A stretch of DNA of 64,000 nucleotides, taken from contig CAKSCM010000001.1 in NCBI GenBank assembly GCA_934444365.1, positions 62,001-126,000 on the forward strand, read 5' to 3'. The notes beneath the pieces are model-generated. The model saw only the letters and a program-made list of their open reading frames with translations, was not told where the DNA came from and searched no databases. Every line of letters begins with the position of its first letter. Position 1 is the stretch's first letter. This document shows, in pieces, positions 35,340-42,467 of this stretch. Source of the stretch: an uncultured Eubacteriales bacterium. GTDB lineage: Bacteria > Bacillota > Clostridia > Oscillospirales > Acutalibacteraceae. The position numbers and the translations under genes were made by a program.

Positions 35340-36863
35340 ATGAAAATCAAACCGATTTTTTCGCTTTTTTTGTGCTTTATAGTGACTGCTGCCGCATTTG
35401 TTTGTGCGCCTTGCTTAAATGCGGAAATTTCCGCTTCGGCTGAAACGGAGAATGTATTGTTCGGGGATATCGACTCAAACGGTGTCATTAATGCAAATGA
35501 TGCGCTTTTGGCACTTCAGCAGGCGGTTGATAAAACAAATCTCAGCGAGAAGCAGCGCTCCCTTGCCGATGTCGACTGCTCCGATACCGTAAACGCAACC
35601 GATGCTTTGCAAATCTTGCAGTTCTCGCTCGAAAAAATTACGAGCTATTCGTACACCGGGATGAACGGGCGTACCATCACCGTTGCAACACGCAATATCA
35701 ATAAGTATACCGGTCAGTCGGCTGCCGCCGCCGAGTATCGTGCGGCCATAAACGGCATTGAGAAAAAATACGGCATGCAGGTAAAACTTGTCGAAATGAG
35801 CGAGGAGGAAATAGCCTCGGCAATTTCGACGGGTACGCGCACCTTTGATATTGTGGACACAAACCTTGTTGAAGGAAGAAATCTCGCAAGGCGTAACCGC
35901 GTTAAGGATATAAGCGGTTCTGCATTTTTTGATAATACATTTTCAAGCGGAATGACCGGGTCGTTTACCCTCGGCACCGGGGTTTACGGTGTGGCGTCGA
36001 AGGCAATGAGCACCAACGCTCACGGTCTTATGATGAATATGGACCTTTTAAAGCGGTATGCTCCGGTAAGCGCCGAAAAATTAAGCGTTCAATTTGAAAA
36101 TAAGCAGTGGACATGGGAGGCGCTCAGAGCCTTGCTTGATGAGTATGCCTCCAATGCGCCCGAAAACAGTAAAATAATGCTTTCAAATACCAATATAATC
36201 GGTCAGGTGATAGTTTCGAATGCCGGATATGAGGTGGATTTTCTCGCCGACGGTACCGGGGCTGCGTCATCTATTTGCTCGCCCGAGGGAATAGCCGCAA
36301 TGACCTATTTAAAGTCGCTTAAAACCGACGGTCTTTGGTATTACGATGCGGATGTCAATGCGCTTTATTCCTTCTTTAAATCCGGAAAATCGCCGATTTT
36401 CGCATATTTTCTAAACGCTGCATCATGGTCGTCGAGGTCTGGCTACAATTTTGAGCTTACGGCAATGCCCTTCCCCATAGGACCGGAAAAAGAGGATTAT
36501 GTAATGAGTAGTTTCAACGGAATGGCTTATTGTATTCCGTCTTCTTCGAAAAAGACCGTAAATGCCGAAATGCTGTTTTTGAAGGAGCTTATGGCAATGG
36601 ACGAAGGTCTTGCAAACGCCGTGTGCAGCGATGCTGCAGCCTGTGGCTACAATGAGCTCGGCGTAAGTGTATATCGCTGGGCGACCGCGAATACAACGCG
36701 TGATTTCTCCTCGGGACCTTTTACAAGTGCTGTCGGCGGACCGGTTGATTCCTCGGTTATAAACCCGACAAGGGATCCGGCCAAGGTGCTGCCGTCGATT
36801 GAAAAACTGGTTCAAAAAGAGGTTGACAATTATTACGGAAAGTTTTATGCTGAGAAAAACTGA
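35340..36863 (+). CDS. Secreted solute-binding protein with N-terminal dockerin
   Basis: A 507-residue exported protein. After a signal peptide ending near ASA (residue 33) come two dockerin-type repeats at about residues 41-98 (GDIDSNGVINANDALLALQ and ADVDCSDTVNATDALQILQ). The remainder resembles an ABC-type sugar solute-binding protein of family 1 (GRTITVATRNINKYTG, FDIVDTNLVEGRNLARRNRVKDIS, WTWEALRALLDEYA). Dockerins normally sit at the C-terminus of enzymes; an N-terminal one on a binding protein is unusual. No permease or ATPase genes accompany it, so it probably works outside the usual uptake system, perhaps attached to a scaffold. It is 76 bases after the CotH-type gene. Confidence 0.85.
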   Translation: MKIKPIFSLFLCFIVTAAAFVCAPCLNAEISASAETENVLFGDIDSNGVINANDALLALQQAVDKTNLSEKQRSLADVDCSDTVNATDALQILQFSLEKITSYSYTGMNGRTITVATRNINKYTGQSAAAAEYRAAINGIEKKYGMQVKLVEMSEEEIASAISTGTRTFDIVDTNLVEGRNLARRNRVKDISGSAFFDNTFSSGMTGSFTLGTGVYGVASKAMSTNAHGLMMNMDLLKRYAPVSAEKLSVQFENKQWTWEALRALLDEYASNAPENSKIMLSNTNIIGQVIVSNAGYEVDFLADGTGAASSICSPEGIAAMTYLKSLKTDGLWYYDADVNALYSFFKSGKSPIFAYFLNAASWSSRSGYNFELTAMPFPIGPEKEDYVMSSFNGMAYCIPSSSKKTVNAEMLFLKELMAMDEGLANAVCSDAAACGYNELGVSVYRWATANTTRDFSSGPFTSAVGGPVDSSVINPTRDPAKVLPSIEKLVQKEVDNYYGKFYAEKN

Positions 36864-36992
36864 TTTTCAGTTCGGCAGGTAAGTGTTGCAACCGGCAGGT
36901 ACGGGTTTTAAATTTACGTTATCGGGTGCAACATTAAAACGATTTCTTTTAATTGTCTGTATATCGGCGCTGTAATTGATATTAAAAATCAG

Positions 36993-37066
36993 AAAACAGC
37001 TTTCCTGCCGGATATGACAAGGATCGGGTTATCAGTCCTTGTTATATGACTGGAAAGCTGTTTTTT
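36993..37066 (+). terminator. Long two-part hairpin with T-run just upstream of cdd
   Basis: The outer arms AAAACAGCTTTCC and GGAAAGCTGTTTT enclose a second stem, ATATGACAAGGA with TCCTTGTTATAT, and six T follow. It ends only three bases before the Shine-Dalgarno of cdd. It can terminate the upstream gene, or act as an attenuator of the cdd-pdp operon. Confidence 0.75.
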
Positions 37067-37085
37067 ACGGGAGAGGATAGTGTTT

Positions 37086-37481
37086 ATGAAATATGATGAG
37101 CTTATAAAGGCTGCAAGATCGGCGAGAGAAAAGGCATATGCCCCATATTCGGGATTTTCGGTAGGGGCAGCCCTCCTTTGCGAAAACGGTGAAATATACA
37201 CCGGCTGCAATGTCGAAAATTCGTCGATAGGGCTTACAATATGTGCCGAACGTACAGCCGCCGTAAAGGCGATATCGGACGGGGAAAGATGTTTTAAGGC
37301 GATTTGTATAATCGGCGGAAAAACAGGCGAAAATGCTTGCGATATATGTTTCCCGTGCGGTATGTGCAGACAGTTTTTAAGCGAATTTGCAGCCGATGAT
37401 ATGCAGGTAATTCTGCCGTGCGAAAATGATGTGCAAATTTACGATTTTAAATCGCTTTTTCCCCACGGATTTAAGCTTTGA
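37086..37481 (+). CDS. cdd: Cytidine deaminase
   Basis: This 131-residue tetrameric-type deaminase converts cytidine and deoxycytidine to uridines. The motifs are YAPYSGFSVGAAL, the proton-shuttle GCNVENSSIGLTICAERTA with the catalytic Glu and first zinc Cys, and FPCGMCRQFLSEF with the other two zinc cysteines. The ATG at 37086 is preferred, nine bases after GAGAGG; a GTG at 37080 is too close to that site. It is followed by pdp, so the operon salvages pyrimidine nucleosides. Confidence 0.95.
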   Translation: MKYDELIKAARSAREKAYAPYSGFSVGAALLCENGEIYTGCNVENSSIGLTICAERTAAVKAISDGERCFKAICIIGGKTGENACDICFPCGMCRQFLSEFAADDMQVILPCENDVQIYDFKSLFPHGFKL

Positions 37482-37515
37482 TTTTTTTGTTTTTTAATAG
37501 CGAGGTGGTTTATAA

Positions 37516-38814
37516 ATGCTTATAAACGATATTATTCGTAAAAAACGCGACGGCGGTGTGTTAAACGATGACGAAATAGCCTTTTTCGTAAACGGGGTAA
37601 CCAAGGATGAATTTCCCGATTATCAGGTCTCTGCGCTGCTCATGGCGATATTTTTAAACGGTATGAATACACATGAGACGGCGGTTTTGACCGATAAAAT
37701 GGCCCACAGCGGCGATGTTCTTGACCTGTCTGCAATAAAAGGCCCTACCGTCGATAAACACAGCACCGGCGGGGTCGGGGATAAGACCACACTTATAGTC
37801 GGTCCGATTGCCGCCTCGCTCGGAGTTAAGGTTGCGAAGCTCTCGGGCAGGGGGCTCGGTCACACCGGAGGCACCGTCGATAAGTTAGAGTCTATAAAGG
37901 GCTTTAACACATCGATCGACAAGGAACGTTTTGTCGCTCAGGTCAACGACATAGGAATATGCGTTGCCGGACAGACCGGAGTGCTCGCGCCGGCCGATAA
38001 AAAGCTCTATGCATTGAGGGACGTTACCTGCACTGTTGAAAGTATTCCGCTTATTGCTTCGAGTATTATGAGTAAAAAGCTTGCCGCATCGGCACAGTCT
38101 ATCGTGCTTGACGTAAAGTACGGCAGCGGCGCTTTTATGAAAAGCAGAAAAGAGGCGGCAAAGCTTGCCCGTGCAATGGTGGATATCGGAAAGCACTGCT
38201 CGCGTAACATGAGGGCGCTTGTTACCGATATGGACGTACCGCTCGGCCATGCCGTGGGAAATGCGTTGGAGGTCCGCGAGGCGGTTCAGGTCTTAAACGG
38301 AGGCGGTCCTGACGATCTAAAAACGGTGTGTCTTGAGCTTGCGGCCAATATGTATTCGCTTTCGAGTAATATCGATTTAAAAAAATCCCGCGCTATGTGT
38401 GAGGAGGCGCTGTCCTCCGGAAAGGCATTTGAAGTTTTCAGGAAAATGGTTAAGGCTCAAGGCGGCGATCTGTCGGTCATTGACGATACATCGCTTTTGC
38501 CGCTTAGCGACACCGCCTTATATGTATGCTCTCCGTGCGACGGGTTTATAACAAAAATGAATTGCGAAACGGTCGGCCATGCGGCCATGCTGTCGGGAGC
38601 CGGCAGAATGAAAAAGGATGATCAGATCGATCCGGCAGCCGGCATATATCTTTACAAAAAAACCGGCGATTATGTAAAAAAAGGCGAGAGAATTGCCGAC
38701 GTGTACGGCTCTCCCGAAAAGCTTAAAGAGGCGGCCGTCTGCCTTGAAGGGGCATTTTTGTATGATGAAAAAATGACGCCGGCACTACCCCTTATTTCCG
38801 ATGTGATTGAATAA
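37516..38814 (+). CDS. pdp: Pyrimidine-nucleoside phosphorylase
   Basis: This 432-residue enzyme cleaves uridine, deoxyuridine or thymidine with phosphate. The family signature KGPTVDKHSTGGVGDKTTLIVGPI is at about residue 75, followed by KLSGRGLGHTGGTVDKLESI. The C-terminal domain is of the thymidine/pyrimidine phosphorylase type (GLYLYKKTGDYVKKG-like segment, here AAGIYLYKKTGDYVKKGERI). Position behind cdd favours the broad-specificity pyrimidine phosphorylase over a dedicated thymidine one. It ends four bases from the converging spoIIP gene. Confidence 0.93.
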   Translation: MLINDIIRKKRDGGVLNDDEIAFFVNGVTKDEFPDYQVSALLMAIFLNGMNTHETAVLTDKMAHSGDVLDLSAIKGPTVDKHSTGGVGDKTTLIVGPIAASLGVKVAKLSGRGLGHTGGTVDKLESIKGFNTSIDKERFVAQVNDIGICVAGQTGVLAPADKKLYALRDVTCTVESIPLIASSIMSKKLAASAQSIVLDVKYGSGAFMKSRKEAAKLARAMVDIGKHCSRNMRALVTDMDVPLGHAVGNALEVREAVQVLNGGGPDDLKTVCLELAANMYSLSSNIDLKKSRAMCEEALSSGKAFEVFRKMVKAQGGDLSVIDDTSLLPLSDTALYVCSPCDGFITKMNCETVGHAAMLSGAGRMKKDDQIDPAAGIYLYKKTGDYVKKGERIADVYGSPEKLKEAAVCLEGAFLYDEKMTPALPLISDVIE

Positions 38815-38818
38815 AGCA

Positions 38819-39868
38819 TCAGCTTGAAAGCAGTACTCTGGCTATAGATTCGGCCGCAAGGTGGGCTGAGTAAACCGCTTCGTCCAGGGTGTTGGCGTCG
38901 CTTCCGAATTCCATCAATACCGAGCCCTTGGTGAGATTCATATTGTACCGGCAATCGGTAAAATAAACCGAGCGTGTAAGACCGCTGTGGTCCTGTTCTA
39001 TCCGGCGCTGGAATTTAAGCGCTGTCTGAAGGTTATATTTCCAGTTCGGATAATCGGTAACCTCGCCGGTTTCGCAGCCCGTAACAAACATTATCTGAGC
39101 CGCCGGTTTTCCGTTGATTTCGACCGTCGGTTTAACACGGGGCGAATTTCCGCCGCCGATTGAATCGCGGTGAACGTCTATTACAAAGCCTATGCTCGGA
39201 TATTTTTCAAGATAGCTTTGAATGGTTTTGGCCGCCCTCGAATAGCTTCCGGTGTACGACGGGGAATCGTGCAGTGTTTCGTCATGCAGTGTATTTATCC
39301 CCATTGAATTTAAAACATCACACATTTCACGGCCGACGCGGACTACGTTTTTGTCTGTGTCGGTTGTTCTTGCTTCGCCGAGTGGCGAATAGCTTTCGGT
39401 CGTGTGGGTGTGTACAATCAAAATCTGCGGCTTTGTGGGATCGTTTATAGCAGCGCCGTCTGAAAGTGACAGAATTTCGTTTATATCAAGCGGATAGTTT
39501 ATTTTGTTGTTTATGTAAATGTCATCGAAGGATGTATTCGCAGCAGATGCGTTTAACTGCTTTGTAACAACGCCGTTTTCGTCTGGAATAAGCTCGCTCG
39601 AGGCCGCGTTTTCAGAGGAGTCGCTTTGCTGCGACGATGTTTCATTATCCTTGAAATCGGTTTCGTTTGAACGCTCTTCCGTCTGCAATGCGGAATTGTC
39701 CTTTTTGTCGGCATCGGTTATTTCCGCTTTGTTCATTGCGGCGTGCGCGCTTATGTCAAAAACGGCCGTTGCCGCACCCGGAATTTTGGGAGCTACCTGC
39801 GATATACATATCAGCAGAACAATGCCGGTTAAGGTGTACTTTAAAGCTTTTTTAAAAAAATCCTTCAA
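38819..39868 (-). CDS. spoIIP: Stage II sporulation protein P
   Basis: A 349-residue membrane-anchored peptidoglycan amidase/endopeptidase that drives engulfment together with SpoIID and SpoIIM. One N-terminal helix (YTLTGIVLLICISQVAP) is followed by a low-complexity Ser/Asp/Glu linker and then the catalytic domain: ILIVHTHTTESYSP, ARTTDTDKNVVRVGREM, and IGFVIDVHRDSIGG with the zinc-binding His and Glu. The start is TTG at 39868 behind AGGGGAG. As in other endospore formers it follows gpr. Its ribosome binding site can be trapped in a hairpin with upstream sequence. Confidence 0.95.
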   Translation of the reverse strand: MKDFFKKALKYTLTGIVLLICISQVAPKIPGAATAVFDISAHAAMNKAEITDADKKDNSALQTEERSNETDFKDNETSSQQSDSSENAASSELIPDENGVVTKQLNASAANTSFDDIYINNKINYPLDINEILSLSDGAAINDPTKPQILIVHTHTTESYSPLGEARTTDTDKNVVRVGREMCDVLNSMGINTLHDETLHDSPSYTGSYSRAAKTIQSYLEKYPSIGFVIDVHRDSIGGGNSPRVKPTVEINGKPAAQIMFVTGCETGEVTDYPNWKYNLQTALKFQRRIEQDHSGLTRSVYFTDCRYNMNLTKGSVLMEFGSDANTLDEAVYSAHLAAESIARVLLSS

Positions 39869-39878
39869 TAATTAACTC

Positions 39879-39922
39879 CCCTTTGTCTTTATGCTTTCTT
39901 AAGCATTATATGCGACAAAGGG
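39879..39922 (-). promoter_or_regulatory. Hairpin covering the spoIIP ribosome binding site
   Basis: On the minus strand CCCTTTGTC pairs with GACAAAGGG, and inside it ATGCTT pairs with AAGCAT. The 3' arm contains the AAAGGGGAG ribosome binding site of spoIIP. Read-through transcripts from gpr would fold it, while a transcript starting inside the loop would leave the site free. Confidence 0.5.
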
Positions 39923-39928
39923 TAGGCG

Positions 39929-40825
39929 TTATGTCAGAAGCAGCAGCTCCTCCGGCGTTAAATGGGGGTGCAGTGTGCAGTTGATCCCGAGGGCCATAAG
40001 CTGTGCGGCTCCGGAAATGACCGTATCGATCTCCCTTGGAGTCACCATCATTTCGGCAGCGGATGGAAAGACCTTGGCGCCGCTTTTTTCGCTTTTATCA
40101 TCTTTATCGTCATCGTCAAGCAGAATGTCGTGCGCAAGGGTAAGTGCGTCGACCACAGTCGGAACCCCCATGCTTATTACCGGAACGCCGAGGGAGGCGG
40201 CACTGATTTCGCTTCTTCTGTTGCCTACTCCGGATCCCGGAGCGATCCCTGTATTTGAAATCTGTACCGTTTTACCGAGCCGCTCAAGCCGTCTTGAGGC
40301 GAGTGCGTCGATAACTATAACGGCCGAGGGGCAAACGCGGCCGACTATTCCGGATAATATTTCTGCCGTTTCAATGCCGGTTTTACCGAGTACGCCGGGA
40401 GACACAGCCGCAACGGGACGAAGCTCTCCGAGTCCTATCGAGCGCGAAAGCTCGCCGCTTATGTGTCTTGTTGCAAGGATTTTTTCAATTGTTTTTGGAC
40501 CTAACGCATCGGGCGTTATGTCGCTGTTGCCGAGCCCCGCTACAAGCACGGGGCCATCTTTTGGCAGCAGTCGCGTGAGTTCTACCGATATGGCGGTGCG
40601 CGCATCCTCGTCGTTTTCGCTTTGCTGTGATATACAGGGCAATTCGATCGTTGTATAGGTTCCGCACGGTTTTCCTATGCGCCGAGCACCCTCGTCGTTT
40701 TCCACCGTAATACGTGTGATTTTTATGTCACCGAAATAGTTTTCTTCGCTGCTTACACCGGTGCATTCGTCTTTTAACAGCTCCTTGCGCTCCAATGCGA
40801 GGTCGCTTCTTATACTGTAAGGCAT
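39929..40825 (-). CDS. gpr: GPR endopeptidase (germination protease)
   Basis: A 298-residue protease that degrades small acid-soluble spore proteins at germination. The start SIRSDLALERKELL agrees with the family, as do GLGNSDITPDALGPKTIEKILATRH, AVSPGVLGKTGIETAEI, VIDALASRRLERLGKTVQISNTGIAPGSGVGN, and VISMGVPTVVDA. The processing segment before residue 10 is short. It is made as a zymogen in the forespore; the expected sigma-G promoter was not resolved by eye. The ATG has AAAGGGG upstream. Confidence 0.95.
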   Translation of the reverse strand: MPYSIRSDLALERKELLKDECTGVSSEENYFGDIKITRITVENDEGARRIGKPCGTYTTIELPCISQQSENDEDARTAISVELTRLLPKDGPVLVAGLGNSDITPDALGPKTIEKILATRHISGELSRSIGLGELRPVAAVSPGVLGKTGIETAEILSGIVGRVCPSAVIVIDALASRRLERLGKTVQISNTGIAPGSGVGNRRSEISAASLGVPVISMGVPTVVDALTLAHDILLDDDDKDDKSEKSGAKVFPSAAEMMVTPREIDTVISGAAQLMALGINCTLHPHLTPEELLLLT

Positions 40826-40959
40826 AAAATCAAATCCCCTTTATTTTTTTAGATAGCGTGAAAATCCGGAGTAAAATTATCAAACAGCAATTGTTTTACA
40901 CCCTTATTATTCGGCGGAATTAATTTTATATCCTTTAAATATTTAATTTTATTTTTGAC

Positions 40960-40988
40960 TTGACAAAAAAACAAAATATTTGTATAAT
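40960..40988 (+). promoter_or_regulatory. Consensus promoter of tRNA-Ala
   Basis: TTGACA (40960-40965), 17 bases, TATAAT (40983-40988). It matches the sigma-A consensus at every position, as expected for a stable RNA gene, and lies 23 bases before the tRNA. Confidence 0.85.
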
Positions 40989-41011
40989 ATCTATCGTTGT
41001 TTGTAACCTAT

Positions 41012-41087
<76 letters not shown>

Positions 41088-41133
41088 AAAAGAAACGACA
41101 ATTTTCTTTCGGAAGATTGTCGTTTCTTTTTGT
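41088..41133 (+). terminator. Terminator of tRNA-Ala
   Basis: AAAAGAAACGACAATTTTC pairs with GGAAGATTGTCGTTTCTTTT over a 4-base loop; TTTTTG ends it. The 11 bases ATTGTCGTTTC from its right arm recur at 41175-41185. Confidence 0.85.
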
Positions 41134-41155
41134 TCTCTTCACTTTTATCTTTTCA

Positions 41156-41209
41156 CTTTTCTCTCTTCTCTTAAATTGTCGTTTCCAGAGAAAAGATAAG
41201 AGAGAAAAG
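41156..41209 (+). repeat. Pyrimidine/purine inverted repeat
   Basis: CTTTTCTCTCTTCTCTT (41156-41172) and AAGATAAGAGAGAAAAG (41193-41209) pair at 16 of 17 positions. One strand is almost pure pyrimidine on the left and pure purine on the right. A further hairpin, GCTTTGC-TTC-GCAAAGC, lies at 41225-41241. Together with the tRNA terminator this makes a dense block of secondary structure. Confidence 0.7.
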
Positions 41210-41242
41210 AGAAGAGAAAAGGTAGCTTTGCTTCGCAAAGCG

Positions 41243-41275
41243 TTGAATTATATAATAATTTGTGGTATAATTCAA
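41243..41275 (+). promoter_or_regulatory. Promoter inside a 10-bp inverted repeat
   Basis: TTGAATTATA (41243-41252) and TATAATTCAA (41266-41275) are exact reverse complements. They also provide -35 TTGAAT and -10 TATAAT with a 17-base spacer. The following gene starts 17 bases later with AGAGGTG, so the transcript has almost no leader. Confidence 0.65.
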
Positions 41276-41291
41276 TCAGAGGTGATGACGA

Positions 41292-41639
41292 ATGAACAGT
41301 CCTTTGCTCGATAAATCTCTTGATTTTGCAACACAGGTAGTATTGTTTTACGAGGATTTTTCTAAAACAAAAAAAGATACAACAATCGCAAAACAGTTAC
41401 TTCGTTCTGCTACAAGTGTTGGTGCAAATATAAACGAAGCCATATACGGTAACAGCAAAGCGGATTTTATATCAAAGCTTCATATTTCACTTAAGGAAAC
41501 CGGTGAAAGCATATATTGGCTCACGCTTCTGAAAAGAACAAATCTGATAGAATATAACTTTGATGAACTCCTTTCTCTTGCAGAAGAAATTAAGAGGATG
41601 CTGATTGCATCACTTAATACCGCAAAGGAAAATAAATGA
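41292..41639 (+). CDS. Four-helix bundle protein (S23/IVP family)
   Basis: This 115-residue helical protein has the family pattern: LLDKSLDFATQVVLFYEDF, then IAKQLLRSATSVGANINEAIYGNSKADFISKLHISLKETGESIYWL, and EEIKRMLIASL. It belongs to the four-helix bundle family first found in intervening sequences of 23S rRNA genes of Leptospira and Coxiella, and later next to many mobile or repeated elements. The biochemical role is unknown; a nucleic-acid-binding partner of retroelement-like DNA is the usual speculation. Base composition is richer in A+T than the neighbours outside 41.1-43.6 kb. Its stop overlaps the next start (ATGA). Confidence 0.9.
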   Translation: MNSPLLDKSLDFATQVVLFYEDFSKTKKDTTIAKQLLRSATSVGANINEAIYGNSKADFISKLHISLKETGESIYWLTLLKRTNLIEYNFDELLSLAEEIKRMLIASLNTAKENK

Positions 41640-42088
41640 AGATTCTTTTTACTGCATTCAAAGGCGTGCACAACACTTCTTTTCAGTTAGTGGATCAAAC
41701 GGTAGCGAATCATATTTTATTAACCAATAGTTTTCAAGGATTGGTAAAAGACATTTCATTTATCAGTAGCGATTATAGCATAGTGTATATGTTTGGAGTC
41801 GATAAGAAACTGATAGATAAAGTCAGAATCGAAACGTGTGCAAAGTACAATGATGAAACGGTTTGTACAGATTTTAATGTACATTATTTAGAAACAATGC
41901 TTAGAAGCGCAGACATCTCTTACACCATATCAAATAAACCGACCCGTTATCTATGTAATGCGGCGTATTATCATATGCTAAAGAAAAATCCTAATACAGT
42001 TTTCATTCATATTCCATCATTAAAAGGTATGAGGATTGAACTGATGGATAAACTGATCGCATTTTTCAACGATATATGTTCCAACTAA
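41636..42088 (+). CDS. Pyroglutamyl-peptidase I-like protein, short form
   Basis: This 150-residue protein begins MKILFTAFKGVHNTSFQL, like the first strand and loop of the C15 cysteine peptidases, and ends with PTRYLCNAAYYHMLKKNPNTVFIHIPSL. That places the family's active-site Cys in the expected LCN-x-x-Y context followed by the His strand. It is about 50-60 residues shorter than true pyrrolidone-carboxylate peptidases, and the middle part is poorly conserved. It may still remove N-terminal pyroglutamate or have a changed substrate. It is coupled to the four-helix-bundle gene by a four-base overlap. Confidence 0.75.
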   Translation: MKILFTAFKGVHNTSFQLVDQTVANHILLTNSFQGLVKDISFISSDYSIVYMFGVDKKLIDKVRIETCAKYNDETVCTDFNVHYLETMLRSADISYTISNKPTRYLCNAAYYHMLKKNPNTVFIHIPSLKGMRIELMDKLIAFFNDICSN

Positions 42089-42095
42089 AAAACTG

Positions 42096-42110
42096 CGAGA
42101 GTTCGAATTC
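42096..42110 (+). repeat. Sequence resembling the tRNA-Ala T-arm (copy 2)
   Basis: CGAGAGTTCGA (42096-42106) repeats the tRNA-Ala T-arm (41059-41069) exactly, and GAGTTCGAATTC (42099-42110) recurs at 43513-43524. This looks like an old attachment-site trace at the border between the first and second parts of the patch. Confidence 0.5.
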
Positions 42111-42153
42111 ATACGCAAAAGTGCCGAAAATATCTTTTTCGTAGCCCATAGAC

Positions 42154-42211
42154 AAGAAAAGCACAGCACAGCATTGCGGAATTTTATTCTCGTGTTGTGC
42201 TTTTTCTTTTT
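42154..42211 (+). terminator. Terminator of the four-helix-bundle/peptidase-like pair
   Basis: AAGAAAAGCACAGCAC pairs with GTGTTGTGCTTTTTCTT (one bulge) and the T-rich tail continues. Confidence 0.75.
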
Positions 42212-42264
42212 ACTTATGGCAACTCATGCTAAGATTATCATGTGTAATTCGGACCACTATAGTA

Positions 42265-42308
42265 TTGACAATGAAGAGTCTATGTTATATTATCAACTTA
42301 GTAACATA
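42265..42308 (+). promoter_or_regulatory. Promoter of the leader/GNAT transcript
   Basis: TTGACA (42265-42270), 17 bases, TATTAT (42288-42293). TATGTTA (42281-42287) and TAACATA (42302-42308) form an inverted repeat around the -10 and the start point, a possible operator. Confidence 0.7.
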
Positions 42309-42328
42309 ACGAAAGCGAGGTGGACAAA

Positions 42329-42379
42329 ATGACAAACACTATTCTGATAAAATCAAAGGTTATTTTGTCCGCTGATTAA
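42329..42379 (+). CDS. 16-residue leader peptide of an attenuator
   Basis: MTNTILIKSKVILSAD and a stop, preceded by GAGGTGG five bases upstream. It is placed 36 bases after the promoter and just before a terminator hairpin. Its codons 6-9 contain CTGATAAAATC (42344-42354), the exact complement of GATTTTATCAG (42415-42425) in that hairpin. A ribosome stalled or moving over the leader could therefore decide whether the terminator forms. This is the layout of ribosome-mediated attenuators that control antibiotic-resistance genes; the peptide itself probably has no other job. Confidence 0.55.
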   Translation: MTNTILIKSKVILSAD

Positions 42380-42406
42380 GCTGCCTTTTTCATACGGATA
42401 AGATTG

Positions 42407-42437
42407 TCGTCTCTGATTTTATCAGAGGCGATTTTTA
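42407..42437 (+). terminator. Attenuator terminator before the tandem GNAT gene
   Basis: TCGTCTCTGAT and ATCAGAGGCGA pair over an 11-bp stem (one G-U) with a TTT loop, and TTTTT follows. It lies between the leader peptide and the acetyltransferase, with an alternative pairing partner at 42344-42354. Confidence 0.75.
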
Positions 42438-42467
42438 TATCCTGAATTTTACGAAAGAGGTAATGTT

